Shown one piece after another: positions 55,694-64,000 of a stretch of 64,000 nt of DNA (the stretch's first letter is position 1; each line of letters begins with the position of its first letter). The stretch comes from Helicoverpa zea. Taxonomy: Eukaryota > Arthropoda > Insecta > Lepidoptera > Noctuidae. The position numbers and the translations under genes are program-made. Under the pieces are notes generated by a model that saw only the letters and a list, made by a program, of their open reading frames with translations, was not told where the DNA came from and made no database searches. The stretch is from the NCBI RefSeq assembly GCF_022581195.2, contig NC_061473.1, positions 9,734,001 to 9,798,000 of the forward strand, written 5' to 3'.

Positions 55694-56402
55694 GTTATTT
55701 TTGGGTGTACTATGCCAAATCGAATAACAAATAATCGAATATCAATTGATCGACCACTATAAATCGAAATTCTAAATTCTCGAACATTCATAATATCGAA
55801 TGGTTATTAAATCGAACATTCAATACATCGCGCAGCCTATACATCGAGTGTTCAAAATATCGAATGTTCGTTTGATCGAGCGTTAAATGCATCGTATATT
55901 CATCCTATCGAAAAATCTATATTTTTTATGAATACAAGATAAACTCAAAATTTATGAATAAATCATATTTTAATGTAGTTTTTATTATTATTTAACATTT
56001 TTTCTATCGCATTATCATCCCTTTTGCCTCTTTTTTGTAAAGTAGGTCTTCCCAATTCCGCGTTTGCCTTTTCAATTCACACAAAATTTTAAAATGTACC
56101 TTTAAAAGAAAAGAATTAAAGATTAAAATGTGATTTATTAGTAAATTTTGAGTTTTTCTTGTATTCATAAAAAATAAGGATTTTTCGATAGAATGAATAT
56201 GTTTTGCATTTAACGCTCGATCAAACGAACATTCGATATTTTGAACACTCGATGTATAGACTGCGCGATGTATTGAATGTTCGATTTAATAACCATTCGA
56301 TATTATGAATGTTCGAGTATTTAGAATTTCGATTTATAGTGGTCGATCAATTGATATTCGATTATTTGTTATTCGATTTGGCATAGTACACCCGTTATTT
56401 TT
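55694..56402. mobile_element. 691-bp long-arm MITE with 9-bp duplication (MULE-like)
   Basis: The element 55703-56393 starts GGGTGTACTATGCC and ends GGCATAGTACACCC. The arms 55703-55974 and 56122-56393 are inverted copies with few differences. GTTATTTTT flanks both sides (55694-55702, 56394-56402). A 9-bp duplication with very long arms is characteristic of Mutator-like elements. The arms carry many ATCGA words at roughly 14-16 bp spacing. No protein is encoded. Confidence 0.85.
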
Positions 56403-58094
56403 ATGCACCCAGTAAGACTCGTACATACTTCTAACTAGAATACAATATCGATATTTGTTGAATCCGGTAGCGGTACAACCCTAGTAATGGCAGCCATTTT
56501 AGTTACTACTGCAGACTGACAGGGTGTGCACGTTTTTTTCGTGACATTTCCTGTCCCTATAGTTATATGTCAATGGTTGACATATGGTTCATTTTGCAGC
56601 CACAATTTTTTTAGACAAGTGTAAAACAGACGTTTAAGTTTTTGTAGTAAGGCCATAAAACGTCATAATCTATGCCAATGGCCGCCAAAAAGCTTTTGAC
56701 ATTTGACAGGTGAGGAAAAAGGCGGAAAAGTCGGCTTTTTTTAGTTTTAAAAATAATAGAAACTTTTTTCTTCTTCAAATAAGTTTCCTCTAAGTTACAT
56801 CATCGATATTTTTCTATAGATGAAGTATTGCATGGCAATCCACCATTATTAAGCTTTATTTTCGATGTTATGGCATGGCTTTCCAAAATATACTGCCATT
56901 TTTCGTTGCCGTAATAAACATTTATTTATAGGTAAGAAAAACATCATACATATTTGGTATAGAAATTGGTGCTTTACTATCTTGAAATTTCGAAATAAGA
57001 ACTTGTCATAACTTTTGAACAGATATGAACATATTTAAATAGCTAGCTTATTTACTTATTACTGCAAAATGATAACCTTCTTATAAAATATTTTACTTAC
57101 AAAATCACCAACGAACATATCACTATAACAAATTTTCCATTTTCGCAATCGATCTAAATACGATACCTATTCAGCAATATCCAGCGTTTATCGAAATCGA
57201 TTCAACCACAAACATAAGTAGGTATATTACAGCATTCCTATACTAAATTACGCCAAACAAAGTTTCATAACTGCAACGTTTTCTAATCTATGACTTTTTG
57301 CGAGACCGAACAATTATTCATGCGAAATTGAACCTTATGCTTAAGAAAATAGAGTTGATGTATTGTTTTAGTGAGTTACATGTGAGGTAGCCAATAAATT
57401 GATTGGTATCACGCAATGGTAATTGTTCCAAATATAATTGCGATAGGTACTTGTGTGATGCTTGGTTCGTTTACTCGTATTTAATTTAGCAAGGTTTTAT
57501 GGAGTAGTTAATAACTTGGATTGTGAACTCTTTTTAGGATCAATACAAACTGAAAATGATTATTAATTTTTTTACCGACAAATCTACAGCCTACAGCACA
57601 TCAACCTACCTTAATATCAAAGTTCAATAGATTTTCAACCTTATCGCAATAATGGACGGTTGATGTTCGATTGGTATGAGAGATTTGGGTAGGTTGACCT
57701 GCTGGACTGTACTTAGAAACCAGCCATTTTCATGTTACAATATTTTTTTCACAAACATTCAAAAACATGCTTTGCCTTAAAAGTTAACATTAACATATTT
57801 ATTTCAATCTGATTAAACGTAATCTCTTTGAGTTAATCAAAATAAGGACAATAAACCTATCCATTACAGTCTCACCTACCTATATTTCTTCTGACAGTGC
57901 GAATTCTACCAGAAAACGTATCAACAAAATTGAATAGAAAACTCTTTCTATTCTCATAATAAAAAATAATCAAGCAATGATGAATGAACTGAGATTACTG
58001 GCTGAGAAAGTCATTTAAGTCTGACCGCGTTATGTTTAAATTATACTTAAGTATACTATATGTGTTGTCTGTGTATTTTTACATGTATCTCTTT
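56403..58094. other. No gene; half MITE and a small shared repeat
   Basis: 56579-56655 is the right half of family E (AGACAAGTGTAAAACAGACG to TTTGTAGTAAGGCC). 57597-57654 is the inverted member of the 60-bp repeat also at 32134 and 59944. No exon recognised. Confidence 0.5.
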
Positions 58095-58180
58095 CGAAAA
58101 TATTTGGACTCAGCAGCGTCAGGGTTATACTGGAAGCCGATCCTTATATAGTTGGGAAAAAGGATACGCGGATGAAGTAC
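58095..58180 (+). repeat. Family A SINE fragment
   Basis: CAGCAGCGTCAGGGTTATAC then TGGAAGCCGATCC and AGTTGGGAAAAAGG. Confidence 0.6.
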
Positions 58181-58269
58181 AAAAAATTTACGTAGTAATG
58201 TTGTTTAAAATGATATTTAATTTCAATTTTCCGAGTTAATTATAAATGCTCTATCTATCCCTAGCCGAT

Positions 58270-58400
58270 TCTAATGCAGTTTTACGCGTCCCGCGAGAAC
58301 TACTGCTCGTACTGGGATAAAATATAGCCTATATTACTCGGAATGGGTGTAGCTTTCTAACTGTGAAAGAATTTTTCAGAACGGTTCAGAAGTTTCGTAA
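58270..58400 (+). repeat. Family B repeat
   Basis: TTTTACGCGTCCCGCGAGAA, then TGGGATAAAATATAGCCTAT and TGAAAGAATTTTTCAGAACG. Confidence 0.7.
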
Positions 58401-58750
58401 AAATATTTCCTCTGCATTATATCAGTACGTATAGATAACTTATTAAAACAAAAGACGGCGTAAAAACTAAAAATAAACAACAGTGAATGAATGGATAACA
58501 GAAAGTCTATGATATTTGACTTAACTGGAAACAATGCATATTCATAACATTTTCATATAGTATATGTTGTTTATCTCGACTGCACTGGTTAGCAACTAGT
58601 TCATTGTTATATATCATAATCTTTGTGATTACGATAATTACGATTACTATTAAATAGAAATTTAATTAAATTTTAATCTCAAAGAAATTACTGGATTTCT
58701 ATTATTAGCATTTCAAGTAAGCGCTCACTTCAAACTTATAATCGGCCAAT

Positions 58751-59721
58751 AGTTTGATTCGGCAGTCGCACATAGGGGTATTTTGCATTTTTAGCCGGGC
58801 GAAATTATTAGTGCGGTTTTTTCTGCTGTAAAGTAGGTAGGACTTACTAATATTTACAGAAAACCATTGAGAAGGCCTTAATCCAAAAGTGAGTATTATG
58901 GGCTGATACGATGATAAAATAAAGGAATATTTATGATTTGGAGAAGGTTTTATTGACTAACTAATTAGATAAAAATCATTTTGAACAGGTATTCTCTATT
59001 TAAATGTTTGTAGTTAGAGCTCCCTGGTATGCCTAAAACAATAAATGAGCGTGTTAAAAAGAAAACATTTAATAATTTGCTTGAAAATAATGGTTAATTG
59101 TTTTTAGTTTACACCAGCAGTAACGTCTAAATTCTGTCAAAAGTAGCATGTACTACCTAATATGTGTAATATCTATCATCTAGTGTGTGCAATACGTTAC
59201 AACAGAAATCATTAGCCGGAAGCACTCGGAAGATAACTATATTCACTGTGAAAAGTACAATTCATTAAAAAACGGTTCAAACATTTTGAACTTTAAGAAT
59301 TGATTTTGAACCTTAAAAAATACACGTAAACATTATTAAATCCTAACAAATAAAACTGTTCTTACCTGTATTATGATAATCCATAGTAGTTTTTTTTAAT
59401 AGCTGACAATAAAAAAGTTCTGAGGTTTCAAACACGGTACGTTTTTAATGTAGCCAAAAACTGACGCGAGTGCATGTCACAATGATCAAGTTCCGAGAGG
59501 TTTGTGGCTGGATGGCGCGGGAGTAGGAGCCTGAAAATGGTCGGATTTTGTTCAGTAGGTACCTGGCTTTCTAACAAGCATTAAATTTTTATTTTCTGTT
59601 GAAGCTTGTTTTTCTAGTTTCGCCCGGCTAGAAATGCAAAATACCCCTATGTGAGTCGGTTAGACTGGAAGCCGATCCCAAAATTGTTGGGAAAAGGCTC
59701 GGAGGATGAGTTTGATTCGGC
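58751..59721 (+). repeat. Truncated family A SINE split by a DNA transposon
   Basis: AGTTTGATTCGGC at 58751-58763 and 59709-59721 is the SINE's 13-bp duplication. Between them lie the SINE remnant (AGTCGGTTAGACTGGAAGCC to GGCTCGGAGGATG, 59654-59708) and the 885-bp element at 58769-59653. Confidence 0.75.
58769..59653. mobile_element. 885-bp DNA transposon derivative with CACATAGGGG ends
   Basis: The left end CACATAGGGGTATTTTGCAT is repeated inverted at the right (about 37 bp, through AGCCGGGCGAAA with small differences). AGTCG flanks both sides (58764-58768, 59654-59658). A 5-bp duplication and CAC start recall Transib elements, but the terminal heptamer does not match well, so the class is open. 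No ORF of note. Confidence 0.75.
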
Positions 59722-59784
59722 TCATAAATCAGTATGAAGATAAATAATATAATACGCACATTAGAAAGATCAGGTATTTAGCCG

Positions 59785-59850
59785 GTATCAGACTGTCTGA
59801 ATGCAGCTGAGTACCAGTGTGTCACATAGACCGACTGCTTCCTCTTTATC
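59785..59850 (-). repeat. Family A SINE scrap
   Basis: CTGAATGCAGCTGAGTACCA then GTGTGTCACATAGACCGACTG. Confidence 0.5.
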
Positions 59851-61177
59851 TCGGTAAGACGCCTTAGCAAGATTTTTGTCGTTCATTGTACAAACGCCAG
59901 CAACACCAGAATCTGTCAAATTTTACCAATCTAACGTTAACATTACACTATTGTGATAAGGTTGAAAATCTATTGAAGATCTTTGAGAGATTGAGGTAGG
60001 TCGATGTGCTTTTGTCTGTGCCTACTTGTAAGATAAATGTCTATAAACCAAGACAAATCATAATTAAAGTAATAAAATAAAGAAAATCTATGTAATATGG
60101 AGTCTGTGAGAAAATGTTACTGCATCTTGTAACTCAAAGTCTATGGTTTATAATGTTATCGCTCGTAAACTAGACTGTATTCGAAATAACGTTAAACTTT
60201 ATAGCTTTTACGGAATATAAATAACTGTTTTTATTAAAACAATCATTGTTTTAATTGTTATTGTAAGACATAACTCAAAACTATATTGGGTAGTCTGGTC
60301 GTCCTCAACTTTAGACTTTGTTGTGCCGTGAAAAGTTTCTTTCCGCCTTCATAACTCTAAAATTCTCTTCGTTTACCTAACTATGTTATTATTTCCTTTT
60401 TTTTGCGTTAGTTATCGTATTTTGTTAAAAAAAGGGCTTTCGATGCGACGACTTTTATTTCTTTTCTTCTGTAATATTTATTTTTCACATTTCACATCTG
60501 CCATCGGCTATTCAGCCATAATCAGATTTTCTGTCTTGATTTGTGTTTCAGGAGATATTTCAGTAAATATACTCCTCCAATTGTCATAATGTTTTGAATT
60601 AATTCTGTAATATTTTGAATTATTTATTTTCGTATGTCAAATTATTATCTTTCTATTACTTTTTCTTTTGTTATAACACTTTGTCTTCATTTTTTGTGCT
60701 AGTGTTCTCGTAAACAATAGTAATTTCTTTCCTCTTTCTAAACTCACTTCCACCTTCACTGGCCTGCCTCAACATTTCTTTCTCCTATACAAACAAAACT
60801 TCGAACAATCCATCCAAAGCAAAATGATTACTTTCAAATGTTTACCCAACTAATTATAAAAGATGAAGTCGCTATCCACTATCACTATCCCTTCATCTAG
60901 TAAAGGCCATACACGGCGCTGGTTAGAAAGCCTGCGCCTGAGCACTTGTAATTAGCTGCTTATTACTAATTCTTGACCATGTACCTGACACTTTCACCCG
61001 TTGCTTACCTGTTGCCAACTAACTGGAAAAAGTACGCATGTCGTCCATGTAAAATATCGAGAAGCATAATTATATGACAGAAACCAGACCTCGTGTCATT
61101 TGTTTATGTAGACGTATGTATATTCTTTGGTATAAGTAATTGATGTTATGCTCTGAAGAATTAAGAATATCTATACA
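59851..61177. other. No gene; 60-bp shared repeat at the left
   Basis: 59944-60022 matches 32134-32202. The 68-aa frame at 60383-60589 (+) is hydrophobic but lacks supporting context. Confidence 0.45.
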
Positions 61178-61697
61178 GGGTGTGTCGTTCATAATCACAT
61201 TAAATCCTATCGCATATACTTTATGATATTCTATGCCGAATTGTAAAAAAAAATAACCTAATCCTTTCAGTGGTTTAACCACAGGAGTCGTTTTTCGTTT
61301 TCATAATTTACAACATCATCCGTCTTACCACAAAAACTTTTAAACGTCAGTTTATGCCTTGTCTAAAAAAATGTCAAATTATGACGTTGACATATGGTTC
61401 ATTTTGCAGCCAAAATTTTATTAGACAAGTGTAAAACAGGGTTTAAAGTTTTTGTAGTAAGGCCCCATGTGTTTTGACCAGTTGACACCTGTCAGTTTTC
61501 AAGGGAGAATTTCAGTTGTTTGTAATGACTGACTTTTATATGGTGTTCTAATTTTCGCACATTTTTATTCTATTTACTTTGTTTGAAAAATTCATTTTTT
61601 TATTTTTACGTATTTTATTTTTTTCTTTGTGTTAATCGACATATATTAACCAGTATATTAACGCATTTCATTTAATGTGATTGTGAATGACACACCC
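61178..61697. mobile_element. 520-bp MITE with GGGTGTGTC ends
   Basis: GGGTGTGTCGTTCATAATCA at the left is mirrored at the right (about 32 bp, imperfect). The flanks are TA-rich and the duplication is not resolved. It contains the family E MITE at 61320-61465. Confidence 0.75.
61320..61465. mobile_element. Family E foldback MITE, best copy, nested
   Basis: CTTACCACAAAAACTTTTAA at the left and TTTAAAGTTTTTGTAGTAAG at the right, with inner inverted words CTTGTCTAA / TTAGACAAG. It sits inside the 520-bp MITE, so it inserted later. Confidence 0.75.
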
Positions 61698-62139
61698 GAT
61701 ATATACTACTATTATAGGTATAGCTGTTTCTTGTTCACTTAAATTCACTAGGCTACCTTTTTATCCGGCTGCAGGAAATAGTTTCCACGTGGAGACTCTA
61801 TGAAGCTAATTTTACTACAAAATAAAACCAATATGAACTTGATGATAACCGTAGCAAATATCTATAAAATGAAGCAGTAAAAACAACTACAGATTTGATG
61901 GTATACAACATTCTAGTATTTGAGTATTCATTCGTATCCATCATCATCATCATCAAAACAGGTAAACATTAACAGCTGTTGGTGATGATTGATCACCATT
62001 CCAAAGAACTGGTTAGATTTACAGCTACTAACAGTTACGTTAGCCAATAAGTATGCTAATAACATATTACAGACATCTCTCTGCTTACGCCTATTTTATT
62101 GAACACTTACACTTTCACTGTTATAAATGTAGTACATAC
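61698..62139. other. No gene seen
   Basis: Possible intron of the - strand gene starting at 62172. A CATCATCATCATC run lies at 61940-61952. Confidence 0.4.
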
Positions 62140-62172
62140 CATGAAGAACAAAATGACTAGTGGAGGTGCCAT
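62140..62172 (-). CDS. Candidate signal-peptide first exon
   Basis: On the - strand ATG at 62172 opens MAPPLVILFFM, which then meets ATG|GTATGT, a good 5' splice site at 62139. A short hydrophobic start split by an early intron is common in insect secreted or membrane proteins. The 60 bases upstream on the - strand are CpG-rich (GGCGCGCC at 62191-62198), as expected near a promoter. No mature domain is visible, so the product is unknown. The reverse-strand alternative is a 91-codon frame at 62099-62374 with no motif. Confidence 0.35.
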
Positions 62173-62758
62173 GATGGAAAATCGCCTAAGTGGCGCGCCA
62201 AAATGCGGGCGAGCGGGGGACGTTACTGTTTTCGCCCTTATACGCCTTCTTTGGACCAGTAATTTTTTTGGAATGCCAAAGATCGATGACGGGGGTCTCA
62301 AAGAACCCGAACGCCTCTTTAGTTCACTCGTAAATGATCCTTTCGATCATGCTCACCGTACAAATTTGACCTAGATGAATACGTCTGACCTACCTGCATT
62401 ATGGCATCTCCGCTCATCTTTCTTTACTACGTGGTACATACTAATAAGTATTATTGCTTCAATTTATCTTTATTTATGATCAATTACAATTCTGATTTCT
62501 TCATAGAAAATTGTATTTAATATTCTTGTTGCTCTTGATATTTAAATTTCTCTTTAGATCCAGATTGTCGATAGCTAAAATTGGTAGTACGTAGATAATT
62601 ATCATAGTTGGTCTGACAAGGTCGGATAAGATCTGTTCTTAAGTAGTACATGATTATTAATTGAAGTTTCTCACGTCTCCATGTTTGATTTTAATTATGA
62701 CGCATCAGGGATAGTGGTTTTAAGTATAGATTTGTGTAAGACAATAATGATAGAATTT
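62173..62758. other. Upstream sequence of the - strand candidate
   Basis: CpG-rich to about 62340, then AT-rich. No further feature. Confidence 0.4.
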
Positions 62759-63021
62759 TCTATGTATCTGTTTATTTCATCATCCTCCGAGCCTTTTTCC
62801 CAACCATGTTGGGGTCAGCTTTCAGTCTCACCGGATTCAGCTGACTACCAGTGCTTTGCAAGAAGCGACTGCCTATCTGACCTCCTTAACCCAGTTACCC
62901 GAGCAACCCTATACCCCTTTGGTTAGAGTGGCGTCAGACTTACTGGCTTCTGACTACCCGTAACGACTACCAAGGATGTTCAATGACAGCCTACAGTTTA
63001 ACGTGTCATCTATGTATCTGT
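62759..63021 (-). repeat. Family A SINE with 13-bp duplication
   Basis: TCTATGTATCTGT lies at 62759-62771 and 63009-63021. The insert (62772-63008) runs from a CATCATCC tail to TACAGTTTAACGTGTCA and lacks the tRNA-like head. Confidence 0.85.
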
Positions 63022-63171
63022 GGATTTACCTACCTAATTTCGTAATGATACTTAATTTTGCTTATAAAAGCAACGTTCAAAATTCTATCTCTAATGAAAC
63101 ATCGAAAACAATTCATGGATAGGTTATTGAAATCCACAGTTAAGAAATAATAGTTGATGATTTGAAAAAGA

Positions 63172-63226
63172 TTATCATAAATCTTACTATTCAGGTACAT
63201 CACCTGAATAGTAAGATTTATGATAA
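63172..63226. repeat. Perfect hairpin, 25-bp stem and 5-base loop
   Basis: The left arm 63172-63196 (TTATCATAAATCTTAC ...) is exactly complementary to 63202-63226, with loop ACATC. The pairing ends sharply at both sides. Confidence 0.9.
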
Positions 63227-63619
63227 GGGATTACTTTTCGCTGGTAGAGAACAATATAGATATTAGGGTAAGATAAAGGCTTAGACAGGTCACAGGAAGC
63301 TAAACTTTTAATATCAGATGAATCAATATTGTATGTTATACTAATTTGCGTAATCAGTGAATTCTATAAATTAAGAGAAGACCTTGATAGATAATTGCTA
63401 GTTCTGCACAATGGTGTTAAAAGCCATGTTTGTCGAAGTGTGACCATCTGATCAAGAGGTTAATGTTTAGTTGTAGTATTAACAGCAGAAATTATTTTTG
63501 AGATTTTTATTTGGGATCGGTTTTTATATGGCTTTCAAGTTTCATAAACATATTTTTCTTCATAACTAGAAGTTGCTCTGACTGACTATTGGTTTCATTA
63601 TTCTTAATCTTCCTTCCTT
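63227..63619. other. No gene seen
   Basis: Nothing recognised. Confidence 0.45.
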
Positions 63620-63770
63620 GTTCCAAAGTTTATTGGGACCGGCGCAAAATGTTTTCCGCTTCTATTCCTCTTCTGTCAGCCATCATACTAACGTTCTCTT
63701 CTCATTCTTCCTATCTTTTCCTTCCCTTTTACCTATGCCTCCCCATCCATATTTACACTTAACACACTCT
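63620..63770 (-). pseudogene. RTE LINE 3' end relic
   Basis: On the - strand GACAGAAGAGGAATAGAAGC and AACATTTTGCGCCGGTCCC match the DREEWKKKTCCADP-type end and following sequence of the RTE family seen at 27031-27200. Confidence 0.55.
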
Positions 63771-64000
63771 TTGTGGCATGCGATCTTATTAATACAAGAG
63801 TACCCACTACAGAACTATAACCTCATTTTCTTCTCCATATCTATTACTACATACAGAATTGTTTCTATAGGATGAACAAACAAACACACTAATAGAATAC
63901 TATTACCAAATTCACACAATTACCTATTGGTTAAGACCGCAGCTTTGCCGACCGTACACAGGAGGTATTCCAAAATCCTATTGTTGAGCAAACTGAGACT
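63771..64000. other. No gene seen
   Basis: Nothing recognised up to the window end. Confidence 0.4.

Noticed and set aside
60383..60589. Hydrophobic 68-aa frame as a small membrane protein
   Set aside because: T-rich sequence alone produces F/L/I codons. No promoter, splice or conservation evidence.

Overview
The window looks like a stretch of a moth genome. I infer a lepidopteran, probably noctuoid, from the AT-rich background, the dense dispersed SINEs and MITEs of types I recognise from moths, the RTE-type LINE relics, and insect-style first exons behind short arthropod-like initiators. It is gene-poor and made mostly of intron-like or intergenic DNA packed with mobile elements. No complete ordinary host gene is visible.

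Host-type coding signals are sparse. Three first-exon candidates lie on the + strand: 2603-2717 (38 codons, GTAAGT donor), 30528-30551 (8 codons, GTAGGT donor) and 45220-45290 (start of a THAP zinc finger). One signal-peptide-like first exon lies on the - strand (62140-62172), and one weak two-part - strand candidate lies at 32775-33136. Their remaining exons are probably outside the window or too short to recognise.

The best gene is a three-exon - strand transposase (11071-14024, 781 aa) with four CxxC pairs, a DDE catalytic core and a C-terminal SWIM zinc motif. All three exons join in phase 0 and the reading frame has no breaks. Other DNA elements have readable ends: two 401-bp GC-rich MITEs in opposite orientation with one difference between them (18973-19373 and 39931-40331, TAA/TTA duplications); a 677-bp Harbinger-like derivative with half of a MADF gene (21604-22280); a TA-flanked foldback (3244-3656); a 214-bp TA-flanked MITE (27640-27853); a 691-bp MITE with 272-bp arms and a 9-bp duplication (55703-56393); an 885-bp element nested in a SINE (58769-59653); and a 520-bp MITE hosting a smaller MITE (61178-61697).

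A 9.49-kb LTR retrotransposon on the - strand occupies 45793-55283. It has identical 187-bp LTRs, a CCGAG duplication, a primer-binding site and a polypurine tract, but no gag or pol that I can find. Its interior holds two minisatellites, a SINE and two broken copies of an R2-like LINE C-terminus, so it resembles a large non-autonomous derivative (LARD) carrying older fossils.

Many SINE insertions can be delimited by exact target-site duplications. This gives several nested insertion histories that can be ordered from the sequence alone.
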